Source: Pleurostoma richardsiae
Lineage: Eukaryota; Ascomycota; Sordariomycetes; Calosphaeriales; Pleurostomataceae
DNA: 64,000 nucleotides
NCBI GenBank assembly: GCA_030052745.1
Contig: JANBVO010000019.1
Coordinates: 124,001 to 188,000, forward strand
Direction of reading: 5' to 3'
Made by a program: the position numbers and the translations under genes. The first letter of the stretch is position 1. Every line of letters starts with the position of its first letter. Positions 10,041 to 20,438 of the stretch are shown one piece after another. The notes beneath the pieces were generated by a model. That model was not told where the DNA came from and ran no database searches. It was given only the letters and a program-made list of their open reading frames with translations.

Positions 10041-10958
10041 ATGAGCAACCCGACAGTCTTCGTGGCCAGCGCGACCGGCACCATCGGCGGAGCAGTCGCT
10101 CGGCAGCTCAGGGCCATCAACTGGGGCGTGCGCACCACGACCAGAAACCCGGACTCTCCCGCCGCCAAAGCCCTGGCGGACATCGGCGTCGAAGTCACCA
10201 AGGGCTCCTGGGACGACGAGACCGCCCTCGAGGCCGCCATCTCGGGCACCCAGCTGCTCTTCCTCAACCTGTTCCCCGACCTAACCGACGCCGGCCACGA
10301 GCTGCAGCAGGCCCGCGCCATCATCCGCATCGCCCGGTCCGCCGGGGTGTCGCACCTCGTCTACTCGAGCGGCTTCCGCATCGAGGACCGCGGCGTCGAC
10401 CCGGGCGAGCTGGCGGCGCGCGTGCGAGCGTCCAAGCGGCGTATCGAGGAGGAGACGCAGGCCGCCGGGTTTGCCCACTGGACGATCCTGCGGCCGGGCT
10501 TCTTCATGGCCAACTTCCTGGAGCCCAAGGTGCGCATGTACCCCGGCGCCACAGAGACGGGTGTCTTCACGGTGGCGTACACCGCCGACATGCCGGTGCC
10601 GCTGGTGGACCACGAGGACGTGGGGCGGTTCGCGGTCGCGGCGCTGCGGGACCCGGCCCGGTTCGGCGGCAGGGAGGTGACGGTGGCGAGCGAGATCGTC
10701 CCGCTGCGCGAGGCGCTGGCGCAGCTGTCGCAGGTGGCCGGCAAGACGATCAGGGGTTACTACCTGTCGGACGAGGAGATCGAGCAGCAGAAGGGCAGCA
10801 ACATCTTCCTTGGCAGCCAGGTCGCCGCCCGCAAGATGGCCCAGCAGGCGGATATGGAGGAGATCAAGGGCTGGGGCATCCCACTCACCCCTTTCGTAGA
10901 GTTCCTGGAGCGGGAGAAAGATGCTGTTCAGCAGACCTACCGCAATGTTAAGGAATGA
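10041..10958 (+). CDS. NmrA-like NAD(P)-binding reductase
   Basis: A single-exon gene of 305 residues of the atypical short-chain dehydrogenase (NmrA-like/NAD(P)-binding) family. The N-terminal Rossmann motif reads FVASATGTIGGAVARQL, with the usual GxxGxxG replaced by ATGTIGG. TTRNPDSPAAKAL supplies the basic residues that normally prefer NADP. Further family features are HLVYSSGFR, WTILRPGFFMANFLEP and VPLVDHEDVGRFAVAALRDP. There is no signal peptide or membrane segment, so it is probably cytosolic. The start follows AAGA and is the first ATG after a TATA-like element. Members range from redox sensors to ketone or quinone reductases, and the substrate is not readable from sequence. Codon use is strongly G/C-ending, as in the neighbouring ARO2. 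Confidence 0.88.
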   Translation: MSNPTVFVASATGTIGGAVARQLRAINWGVRTTTRNPDSPAAKALADIGVEVTKGSWDDETALEAAISGTQLLFLNLFPDLTDAGHELQQARAIIRIARSAGVSHLVYSSGFRIEDRGVDPGELAARVRASKRRIEEETQAAGFAHWTILRPGFFMANFLEPKVRMYPGATETGVFTVAYTADMPVPLVDHEDVGRFAVAALRDPARFGGREVTVASEIVPLREALAQLSQVAGKTIRGYYLSDEEIEQQKGSNIFLGSQVAARKMAQQADMEEIKGWGIPLTPFVEFLEREKDAVQQTYRNVKE

Positions 10959-11628
10959 TTTACTTGAAGGTTTAAGCGGACGCATCCCTCAGGGGTCGGA
11001 GGAGCCCTCAGGCTGGCCCTGGTGGATTGGGGGTCTTTTCAATGCAAGAAGCACGCATCTTTCGAGTTCAAAGAACGTGAGTCGTTACTATGATTGCATG
11101 TTAACGAAGGACGTGGCAGTAAGCCTCAATTGAGGATTTCTCTGGTGTTGCACTGCATCTTGTGAACCCAAGCACCACATCAAATGCTGCATCACCAGCG
11201 CCGGCGAGTAGAGTAAAATACACGGATACACCGATTCGGAATGGCGCAATTGCATCTGCCGAGGCGATAAGATGGTCCGTGCTTTAAGGACCCTTCAGGT
11301 AAGTCAATCGGCCGATTTTAGTGCAGCTGCAGGTGCCGATAGGTACCTTTGTAGGTCACTATGGAGGGGCCGATGGCCGATGGCCGATGGCGGGGCCCGT
11401 CGATCAATTGGAATTATTTTTTGCAGGTCTGCGGCTTTGACTCACCTGCCACCGCCGCTCCGGGATCACGACACGGACAGACCAAGCAAAGGCCTTGACT
11501 GAGTGGCAGACACGACCTCAATCCGTTCTTTCAGCCTCTCTTCCTCTTCCTCGTTCTCCTCCTCCTCCTTCGCCGACCGTCCATACAGTAATCGAGCGAG
11601 AGAAGGCCCCTCACCGGTCTCGCCCACC
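10959..11628. promoter_or_regulatory. ARO2 upstream region with GGTACC motif and 7-bp tandem repeat
   Basis: A 670-bp region between two genes on the same strand. AGGTACCT occurs at about 11341-11348, and CGATGGC is repeated three times at 11371-11391. A CT-rich leader with CTCCTC runs precedes the ARO2 start. I see no other gene here. Confidence 0.45.
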
Positions 11629-13012
11629 ATGTCCACCTTCGGCCAGTACTTTCGAGTGACGACGTGAGTCCCTCCGCCTTTCTTGCCCACCTCCCGCGGA
11701 CCCGCGATCGCTTCGCGCCAATTGAAACAGACTTTTCGCTCACCGTTGTTCTTACTGCAGCTATGGCGAGTCCCACTGCCGCTCCGTCGGCTGCATTGTC
11801 GACGGCTGCCCGCCGGGCATGGAGCTCACCGAGGCCGACATCCAGCCCCAGATGACGCGCCGGCGGCCCGGCCAGAGCGCCATCACGACCCCGCGAAACG
11901 AGAAGGACCGCGTGGTTATCCAGTCCGGCACCGAGTTCGGCGTCACCCTAGGCACCCCGATCGGCATGCTCGTGCTCAACGAGGACCAGCGGCCCCGCGA
12001 CTACGGCGGCGCCACCACCGACGTCTTCCCCCGCCCCTCCCACGCCGACTGGACCTACCTCGAGAAGTACGGCGTCAAGGCCAGCTCCGGCGGCGGCCGC
12101 AGCAGCGCGCGCGAGACCATCGGCCGCGTCGCCGCCGGCGCCGTCGCCGAGAAATATCTCCGGCTAGCCTACGGCGTCGAGATCACCGCCTTCGTCACCT
12201 CCGTCGGCGGCGTGCACCTGTTCCCGCCCACGCCCGAGCACCCCTCCCCCTCCACGAACCCGGCCTTCCTCACCCTCCTCCAGACCGTCGACCGCAAGAC
12301 CGTCGACAGCTTCCTGCCCGTGCGCTGCCCCGACGAGGCCGCCTCGCGCCGCATGGAGGACGAGATCGCCGCCTTCAAGGCCCGCGAGGACAGCATCGGC
12401 GGCACCGTCACCTGCGTGATCCGCAACGCGCCCTCCGGGCTCGGCGAGCCTTGCTTCGACAAGCTCGAGGCCATGCTCGCCCACGCCATGCTCAGCATCC
12501 CCGCCACCAAGGGCTTCGAGATCGGCTCCGGCTTCGGCGGCTGCGAGATCCCCGGCTCCACGCACAACGACCCCTTCGTCCCCGCCCCGGCCCCCGCGGC
12601 CCACGCCCACCTCACCGGCGCCGAGCGCGCCGGCCTGCCCCGGCCGAGGCTCACCACCAAGACCAACTACTCCGGCGGCATCCAGGGCGGCATCACCAAC
12701 GGCGCCCCCATCTACTTCCGCGTCGCCTTCAAGCCCCCCGCCACCATCGGCCAGGCCCAGACGACGGCGACCTACGACGGCTCCGGCGAGGGCGTGCTGG
12801 CTGCCAAGGGCAGGCACGACCCCTGCGTGGTGCCGCGCGCCGTGCCCATCGTCGAGGCGATGGCGTCGCTGGTGTTGATGGATGCTGTCCTGGCGCAGCA
12901 GGCGCGGCACACGGCGCGGACACTGCTGCCGCCTCTCCCGCAGACGATAAGGGCACCGCCGCCGACCGGGAATGGTGTGAGCGAGGAGGTGCCGGGAAAG
13001 AAGGTGGCGTAA
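11629..13012 (+). CDS. ARO2: Chorismate synthase
   Basis: Catalyses the last step of the shikimate pathway, converting 5-enolpyruvylshikimate-3-phosphate to chorismate with reduced FMN; fungal forms usually reduce the flavin themselves. Two exons, 11629-11663 and 11761-13012, give 428 residues, the normal fungal length. The start [18 protein letters not shown] spans the intron and carries the conserved H17. Other signatures are [37 protein letters not shown] (around residues 115-135), GFEIGSGF and [20 protein letters not shown] (second catalytic histidine near residue 363). The protein is cytosolic. The ATG at 11629 has a strong CCACC context. The coding region is markedly GC-rich with long open frames on other strands, which are shadows. 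Confidence 0.96.
11664..11760 (+). other. ARO2 intron (97 nt)
   Basis: The 5' site is GTGAGT after GTGACGAC and the 3' site is ACTGCAG before CTATGGCGAG. Joining restores the invariant VTTYGESHC. It lies 35 nt after the start codon, an early intron as is common in fungal genes. Confidence 0.93.
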
Positions 13013-13437
13013 GGCTGGCTCGGAAGATGGAGATGCGAATATACGGGGGCGATGTCAATACGGGATGGGTGTTTAAAAGCTCTTGAGTCATACAACATCA
13101 GAGGCGTTCGATAGAGGCAATCAATCTTTTCGGTCATATCATTATCGGTGTCAACCTTGCTGTGGTATCGTGATCTATCTACTTGCAGTGGGCCTGTCTG
13201 AAGCTGACAGGCATCAGCTATCGATAAAGTTCATGCTTTGCTCGCACGCTTCGCATGGCTGAGACAGAATGGAAGAGGTAACACAACCTCGGGCATGACG
13301 GCGTCGCGAAGAAACAAATAAAGGGTATAATCCTGACAATCTCATACCACTGACCCTTGGCCTCGCATGCCCCGAAAGTCGTAGACTCGTGTATGTGCGT
13401 TTACTCCATCATTAGCCTCGCGCAATCTTATCTTGGT
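13013..13437. other. Convergent intergenic region
   Basis: A 425-bp stretch between the 3' ends of ARO2 and the acidic membrane protein. I see no coding pattern. Confidence 0.55.
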
Positions 13438-16400
13438 TTAGACGAGCTGAGCGTCGTCAGTCCCTATTTCAACAGGCTGCTGCATCGGCACTGCTCCCTG
13501 GTCCGAGTCCTCGATGCTCTCCTCCAAAAGGACCGACACTTCGACCTCCGGCTCAGCGGCATTCTCAGTAGCTCGTGTGGCAGCGACAGACTCCGTAGCG
13601 GTAACCTTGACTGTCTCGATAATGGTCTCGTACTCAGGCTCCTCCACCTCGACAGTCTCTGCGTTACTCACCGCGGGCTCCTCAGTCGCTGTCACCTTCA
13701 CCGTCTCGGTGACAGTCTCAAAGACCCTGATCACCTTCTTATGTGTGACCGTCTCTGCCGGCTTTGGCGAGGACCCCACAGGAGGTTGGTGGATCTGTGA
13801 CTGCGAAGCGCAAGGATCAGCAACAACAGCAGAAGACTGCTTCACGATACTTGCGATCGGCTCCATGGCAGCAGGATGGACACTGTTCGACGGCACTACA
13901 GGTACCACCGGCGTCTCCTGTGTCTGCTGGGACATCGCGTTCGTGTAGACATGAGCGGCGGGCTCTTGTGCCTGTTTCTGCTGCTGCTGGAGATAGATGC
14001 TCCTCAGCAGTTCCGCATCCGTCTCATGCACACGACCTCCTTGGCCCGACGCGTCGCCAGGCGCCGCTCGAACGGCGAGAAAGAGTATCAAGAAGCTTAA
14101 AAGGGCGATGACAACGTTCTTGCGGTCCTGCATGAGGACTCTTCCGCTCTCTAGCAGTAACTCGGACAGCGATGCGGACTGGTAGGTGCGACGCTTGCTC
14201 TCGCGGCGTTCAAAGGCTTGTTCGGACGGCGAAGGCGGCGTAGGCGGCGGCATGTAAGAGTCAGGGTGATGTTCGGTGGAGGCGGCATCGTGAGCTTCAC
14301 GCTGCCGTGACTGAGGCGAACTATGGCCATAAATCTCGCGGAGACGCTCTTCGTCCCTATGCCGGCGTTCCAGGCGCTCGGTGTCTGCGGCTGCTGAAGT
14401 AGGTGGCGGCCCGATAGGTGAGGCGTGAATGACGGCGGCTGGAGAGGAGATGGCAATACTATGAGGGGAAGAGCTCTGAGGACCAGCGGAAGACGTCTCC
14501 ACGACCTCACGCCCGTGTATGATGGGCGGAGACGAGACCTCAACGTGGGTATGCTCTCCCACGTAAGAATCCTCCTGCCCGTTCATGTCATAGTGCTCTC
14601 CCTCCAGAGAATGGCCTTGCGCTTCCTCGAGCTGTAGCTTCTCCAGCTTCTCCAATTCTGCCTGTATAGTTGGTTCAATAATGGGCTCCACCTCGATATC
14701 GACACGCTCCATTTCCTTCCAGCAGGCGTCCCATGCACCGGCTTTCATAAGGCCGTTGCTAGCATACACCTTAATCCGGAACACCCGGGTTTGACCCAGC
14801 TCCTCATACTTAATTTCGCCCTGGCATGTAGAGCACCAGTGCCGCTTGTCGTCATGCCTCCGGGCGCCAGCGGAGTGAGACTCGTATTCATCCTCGTTGT
14901 CATCCTCACTATCGTCCAGGGACATCTCGTTGGCGGGACCAAGATAGTGCCCACATTGGAGGATACGGGCCCGTCGTCTCAACGGCAGATCAAGTGCTTC
15001 AAGGAGCCTCTCCTCCAGCACCTCGTAGTCATTTTGTGGATGCGGAAGCAGAATTCCGCGCTCCAAGACTGTATCGCCAACTCGGTCCTGCAGTTGACGC
15101 CATGCATCTCGGAGATTCTTCAATGATTCACTAGGAATATAGGGGTAGACGCCGTCCCTACTGTGGACAATAGTCGAGTCCATTGCATTCAGAACGTCGC
15201 CCCAGGGCCATCGCAAGGGGAGAAGCGTTGCGTGAAGAAGGACCAACGGAGCCTCTTTTTTTATCTTGAATCGGGGTGGAGTAGATCTGCCCTTGGGTGA
15301 ATACTGCGCGGAGACAGTCGGGCTGCCTAGGCGAGATATAGTTGGGAGGCCATTCCCTGAAAGGCCTGTATGGCGTTTGGCGGAACGAGGGGAACCAAAG
15401 AGAGACGGAGCCGGGGACGACATCTGAATAGCGCGCACCGATGATGGACTGCGAAAGGCAGGGCGCGGGGACTGTCTGGCAGTCGGGATGAACTCTTTAT
15501 CATAACGGGAGAGGTCCGAGATGCCCGAAATGCTGGACAACCGAGGTGACCGCCCGAAGTTGGACTTGTAGTCCCGATCAGAATTGCAGTCGTCCACCTT
15601 CTCCGTGCCTTCATTGCAGTGCTCATCAGATGACCCCAGAGAGCTCCTCGGGCTGCGGTCGCTGAAGACATCGTCATCTACATCATGCTGGGAGCTGCTG
15701 TCTCCTCCCTCGCCCTCGGAGTGGTGGGCGTTGTGTGTGATTTGGGTGCGAGAATCGGATGATCCACGACGGTTGGAGATGGACTGCACGTCGTAGGACA
15801 CCTCACTGCCGCCCGCTCCGTAGGACTCGCGCTCAGCAGAGCTCTTGACCGAGTGTGTATCATCATTATCCTGGTCGGTAGACTTTCTGCTGTCTTGTTT
15901 CTCTATCCGTGCGACCACGGCTCGTGCAGCAGCCTGGATTAGAGCCTCCGTCCGCAGAGAGTGTCGTCGGTCTGAGGATGCCGATTCGCGCCGAGAAGAG
16001 CCGTTGATGTCTTCTTCGTTGTTGTCATTGCTCTCGTCGTCGAGGGTATCATGCGAGGGACGCGGGGTATCAACGTCGTCTTCGTCATCAGCGCCGTCAT
16101 CCACAACCGTATGCTCCTCTTGGGCCTCGTCCTCTTCAATTGCGGGTTCTTCGTCGCAAGCAGCTAGGGGCTGTACGTCCCCGCACTCCACTTCGCCCGC
16201 GTCCGCGGTTTGAACGTCATCCGTTGGCTCATCATCAATCGTGTCATCATTATCTGCATCGTTCTCGAGTGTGGTTCTCGTCGCAGTTCCCTCCTCGTCA
16301 AGGGTTTCCTGCTTGGCCGGATCCTGGGTGCCTGCTTCTTCATCGTGACTGTGTTGCTCGACAGGCTGTGCAACTGTTTCGTCATCCATTGTGGCACTCA

Positions 16401-16455
16401 GGCAAGGCTCGTCGACGTGGATTTCGAAGTCGAGGTCATCTGTTCTTCGGGGCAT
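13438..16455 (-). CDS. Large acidic single-pass membrane protein, conserved in filamentous fungi
   Basis: A single-exon gene of 1005 residues. Residues 1 to about 400 are very acidic and Ser-rich, with runs such as DEEPAIEEDEAQEEHTVVDD. A folded core follows (about 400-620), including KKEAPLVLLHATLLPLRWPW, VLEERLLEALDLPLRRRARI and a CSTCQGEIKYEELGQTRVFR region with a CxxC pair. NVVIALLSFLILFLAVRAAP at about 779-798 is the only membrane segment. The last 200 residues hold two copies of ETVKVTATE and are Val/Thr/Glu-rich. I associate the family with entries named pathway-specific nitrogen regulator, but there is no DNA-binding domain and I would not use that name. The layout fits an ER or nuclear-envelope protein with a large cytosolic or nucleoplasmic N-terminus. 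The function is unknown. Confidence 0.85.
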   Translation of the reverse strand: MPRRTDDLDFEIHVDEPCLSATMDDETVAQPVEQHSHDEEAGTQDPAKQETLDEEGTATRTTLENDADNDDTIDDEPTDDVQTADAGEVECGDVQPLAACDEEPAIEEDEAQEEHTVVDDGADDEDDVDTPRPSHDTLDDESNDNNEEDINGSSRRESASSDRRHSLRTEALIQAAARAVVARIEKQDSRKSTDQDNDDTHSVKSSAERESYGAGGSEVSYDVQSISNRRGSSDSRTQITHNAHHSEGEGGDSSSQHDVDDDVFSDRSPRSSLGSSDEHCNEGTEKVDDCNSDRDYKSNFGRSPRLSSISGISDLSRYDKEFIPTARQSPRPAFRSPSSVRAIQMSSPAPSLFGSPRSAKRHTGLSGNGLPTISRLGSPTVSAQYSPKGRSTPPRFKIKKEAPLVLLHATLLPLRWPWGDVLNAMDSTIVHSRDGVYPYIPSESLKNLRDAWRQLQDRVGDTVLERGILLPHPQNDYEVLEERLLEALDLPLRRRARILQCGHYLGPANEMSLDDSEDDNEDEYESHSAGARRHDDKRHWCSTCQGEIKYEELGQTRVFRIKVYASNGLMKAGAWDACWKEMERVDIEVEPIIEPTIQAELEKLEKLQLEEAQGHSLEGEHYDMNGQEDSYVGEHTHVEVSSPPIIHGREVVETSSAGPQSSSPHSIAISSPAAVIHASPIGPPPTSAAADTERLERRHRDEERLREIYGHSSPQSRQREAHDAASTEHHPDSYMPPPTPPSPSEQAFERRESKRRTYQSASLSELLLESGRVLMQDRKNVVIALLSFLILFLAVRAAPGDASGQGGRVHETDAELLRSIYLQQQQKQAQEPAAHVYTNAMSQQTQETPVVPVVPSNSVHPAAMEPIASIVKQSSAVVADPCASQSQIHQPPVGSSPKPAETVTHKKVIRVFETVTETVKVTATEEPAVSNAETVEVEEPEYETIIETVKVTATESVAATRATENAAEPEVEVSVLLEESIEDSDQGAVPMQQPVEIGTDDAQLV

Positions 16456-17879
16456 CTGGGAGCAGGAGTTGGTTGGAAGAGGCCGCTGAACAGCAACGAC
16501 ACTTTGTTTATAAAGAGGCAGATAGCCGTAGCAACGGAAGGAGCTTTGAGAGTTGATACAAGCAAGCAGGTAATAACTGAGAAAGAGTTGTTATGAGTCG
16601 AGCATGTGCCGGCGGTTCCAGATGTCGTGGGAGTCTGTGACTGGTTGTCCCGTGGCCATGATCGGGGGTGGTCACTCGGTCACTCGCGGCTTCCCTGTCA
16701 GTTGTGTTTACTCTGGTTGCCCGGCCAAATTGCTGCAGGGACCTGCATTGCGTAGGTACCTGTCTGTACCTAGGTAGTGCGCCACAAGTGGCGGCTCACC
16801 GACATCTCATCAATTGGGTATGCAAGATAAAAAACAATTCCTAACTTCTCTTCCAGCTGAGAACTGAAGAGATCTTCTCCAGGATGCTTTGCATCATAAA
16901 TGCAGACATTCTCGTATCTTAGTACCGGTCAAGTCTGTCCTCTGGAATGCGCTTAGGCCAGGGTCCAGAGCCGCACATTCCAGTTCTCCTTCCCCTTGGT
17001 TACGTCATCTCCGCCGAGCATCTCGACGCACTTCAGCCAGTCGTCTCAGTGGCCCATCACCAGCCAAATCCAGTTTCTACTTCATGCAACACGCACACCT
17101 TTTACTTAGACAACGCTCTGCTAAATCTTCTGATGGTCTGCATTCAATCTGCTACTACGTCATCGCAGGAGTCTGGAGGGCTATGTACGACCACACTTCA
17201 CGGACTCGCAGCAGCTGGGCAGTTATCCTGGATCCAATCGTATACCGAGATTCGGTCTTGGAACCCGTGATGCCGATTGCAGTGGATAGGCATAGACTGA
17301 GTGGTCTCTGCCGCCATTTATACAGTCGCTAGCGAAACAGCGTTCCGCCCGAGACATATATCCCTCCCCGGATTGTCAACGCACGAACCCTGGGGGTGAT
17401 TTGGCCTCTACACCGTACGCCAAACCGGCTCCGCAAGTCCCATGCTGACATGCTACCTGTTGAAGACGTCTGTCGCCCAATCGTAGTCTGACGTGCCCCG
17501 TTTTACGCATGGTGTGCTTAGTACGATGTAATGCTGAGTTTCATAATCTCAGAAATCCACCTGCTTCGACTGGAATGCTCGTTTCATCCTAATACAGTAC
17601 AGTACCTCGCGCACGCAACTCACTTTTGGGACTCAAATCAAATCCATATTGTATGTGATACGTATGTACGGTATATGTTGTACAGCTCGTCAGGAACACA
17701 CAACAGACAGAGCGCGAGGGGTCTTTAACCCGGGCATGCGGCCAACTGCAGAGGCCCATGTATGAACTGAGTGCTAGGTATCGAATACTGTACCTTGCTT
17801 CGCTCGTTCAGGAGGTAGTACAGTTACGTCTTCGAAGCAAGCTCTTGATATCTGTGTGCTGTTTCTGCGAGCCGTACCC

Positions 17880-18028
17880 GACGGACTACGGCAAAAGGGC
17901 CGCCATCGGCGGGCAATGATGTACCTATGATAAATCTGTCGATCGGTCAACTGGACGGTCCGACGCGGCTCGACGAGATCGAGATCAAGGTCCGGGCCAC
18001 GACTAGCAACGCTACGATTGTCAATTAG
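17880..18028 (+). pseudogene. Possible relic C-terminal coding segment
   Basis: A frame ending in TAG at about 18026-18028 reads NLSIGQLDGPTRLDEIEIKV and then RATTSNATIVN, with protein-like composition and no start or upstream exon that I can find. It may be the last exon of a decayed gene, or chance. I do not recognise the family. Confidence 0.2.
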
Positions 18029-19758
18029 ACCCCAGGAAGTGCAAGAAGTGTGATTCCTCGGATGCGGATCCGAGTCCCGTAAGTGAGGAGCACGGAAACG
18101 TGTAGTGTTGGGGGGCCAACAGCGATCTAATCCTTACATCTTGACATGGGAAAATGAGGTGGGGAAGGCGGATGGACGGATAACGTTGAGTAGCGCAGAA
18201 TCGATGCGCGTAAATGGATTGTATCCCCTGATAAGCCGGGCTTATCCGCCTTCCCTGTCGTCTCCCCTGTCCTTGTTTTCCGTAAGGATGCGCTCCGTCG
18301 TGCTTCTTGACCGGCAAAATGGGGGAAATGGACTACAACCCCTGAGAAGGACAAGACCTGGTCAGTACAGAACAACAAATAGATGACATGAACGTGAAAC
18401 ACAAATGATGCCATGGAGAGAGGAGAACATCAATATGTATATTAGTCCATGTATCAACTATCCAAACATAGCAAACAATCTGATGAAACGTAGGGAAGAA
18501 AGCACATGTATACCTCACAGAGACCACTTGCTGGGCCTTTAACCTCACTAGTTCCCGACCTTCAACCTATAGCATCGTAGAGTTTGTTGGGACACTGAAA
18601 CCGGGAAGTGGTCTTTCCACCTTAAAACACTGCTTGGACCTCACAATCCTGTCTCTTACAACCCATCTGAGCCGCGGCAGACAAAACGCAAGCTGCTGGT
18701 CAGATTTCGGTGGGTCTGACTTGGCGGAGATGAGTAGCAAGGGTTACGACACAGTCTATCTTGGCCATCTGCAAGCTCTACGTGGTACGTAGGGATCAGC
18801 GTAAAGCCGACTTTGAACGAAAATGGCACGATTACTGCGAGGCGCGCGCAGTAGACAATACAGAGTTACCTTTTCATGTCCATGCCTACTGCATCAACAA
18901 GTAGTTGGTAGCTTTCTAGCTTCCATTTCCCCCTAGGCGTACACAGGGCATAGAGTGCTGAAAGCCGAGTAGAGGCGTTAGCCGATGAGTTTTGATAAGA
19001 TTCGTAGGCGTTGTAGCCCAACAAGCTTCTTCACGCGAACGCGTGACTCAAATTTCTCAAATGCCGGTCTAATATTCTTAGGCAAGGTATAGATGATAGA
19101 GACGGACACTCCATCATAAATCAGCTATGTATGATGGGTTTCAAGGAGCATTTCAGGCGCTGACAATTCCCGGACAGATCACAGTCTCTCTCCCTAGTCC
19201 ACGAGAAAGAGTCAGACGACGCTATGAGGACTTCGAGGCCCGATTCCCTATGGTCCCTATTGGCTTCATCCGGGCTTTTAAGCGGAGAATGATGTGATCG
19301 ACAAGGACGATTCTATGAATTGCGGGATACGACCATGATCCCGACAGGATGGAGGAAAGCGTACAACCTCGTGTGGGGGCTAAGGAGATCCCGAGTAACA
19401 GCCTCTATCGTCGTCCTCGCCCGTTACACCAAATGACTTTCAGACCAGGGCATGCCGTGAGAGAAAGATTAGAGAGGTAGCTTGTGAGAGGTGTAAATAC
19501 TCCTCCGGGGCTTCGGGGGTGAGACACGTGTCGTTGAGGTAGTCAGGGACCTGGACGGCCAACTCCACAATCGCAGATCTATACAGAGTAAATGACACCT
19601 CATCACCCCACTCTTTTCCTTTCACCAGCAAATTTCTTCACTGATGCCCATGATAAACCGAGCTCCTGGAACCGTCCTGATTGTTCCAATAAGCTAACAT
19701 CCTAGATCTGGCAAACCGAAGTGTGGTAGTTTTGGATGAGCGAGATTACACTTCCATG

Positions 19759-19815
19759 TCCATTGGAGGAATAACTAACGAGATACATCCATTGGAGGAA
19801 TAACTAACGAGACAC
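19759..19815 (+). repeat. Two-copy 29-bp tandem repeat
   Basis: The unit contains CCATTGGAGGAATAACTAAC and is repeated with a 29-bp period. The copies differ at one or two bases at the junction. No gene overlaps it convincingly. Confidence 0.7.
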
Positions 19816-19929
19816 GTCCTTGGGAGAACCATATCACCTTCTCCATATACTGGGGGCGTTGTGGATCTGCGCCTGCAATGTGACTACGGCAGCGCCCGCA
19901 AAGCTCCCATGGGCACGGTACTATAGGAC

Positions 19930-20134
19930 TGGGTCTTTTCATTATCATCTGCTTTTTGGTGCCGAGATCATGTCAACCATCAACGCGGATATATGCGCTA
20001 CTCTCTCGGATATAGCTTCTGATTGGATTCTGTCTCTGATTCCTCTGCAACTCCTCAGCAACTGCTCTCAGCTACCGGCAAGATATGCCCCGTTTGACCC
20101 AGTACCACCATCCTCGAAGAGTAATTCATCGTAG
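19930..20134 (+). pseudogene. Possible relic of a fungal rhodopsin-domain membrane protein
   Basis: The frame reads MSTINADICATLSDIASDWI and LSLIPLQLLSNCSQLPAR, resembling the SDWxLALLPIPLLW helix of fungal rhodopsin-domain (PTH11-neighbour) proteins. No upstream or downstream helices are in frame, so only a fragment appears to survive. The identification rests on one short stretch and is weak. Confidence 0.25.
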
Positions 20135-20315
20135 AGGCGCATGCAATAGCTCCAATTAACATTACACACAAATCTCTGCTGGTGCGTTTCAGGTGCTCAC
20201 AGCAGACTAGTGGCCGAAATCTGTCAGACGAGATATCCCTGTGCCGCTGTTGTCTCTACAATGACAGCAAAAGAAAAGCAGGCAGAGTAATAACTCGTGG
20301 ACACACACACATATA

Positions 20316-20327
20316 TCTATATAAAAA
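20316..20327 (+). promoter_or_regulatory. TATA-like element of the secreted-protein gene
   Basis: TCTATATAAAAA lies about 115 bp upstream of the ATG at 20439, the usual spacing for a fungal TATA box. It follows a CA-rich run. Confidence 0.55.
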
Positions 20328-20438
20328 TGGCAGCATGCCTTTACTCACAGATCCTTCAACCACTGAAGATAACGCAGCTGCCTCAGAACTGTCAGTCGCT
20401 GCACCGAGTTTCAGGCTTAACCAGCCACCATCATCACT

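Larger units (their letters stand above)
16456..20438. other. 4-kb sparse region with relic coding traces
   Basis: There is no complete gene. 16456-16800 is the promoter side of the acidic membrane protein and holds GGTACC at 16755-16760 and GTACCTAGGTA at 16766-16776. A short frame ending at about 18028 looks protein-like (see its own entry). 19759-19815 holds two copies of a 29-bp unit. 19930-20100 resembles part of a fungal seven-helix protein. Remaining open frames are short and lack family patterns. Confidence 0.5.

Noticed and set aside
12164-12910. Long open frame opposite chorismate synthase (248 codons)
   Set aside because: It is a shadow of the very GC-rich ARO2 exon: repetitive G, A, D and L composition, no domain.
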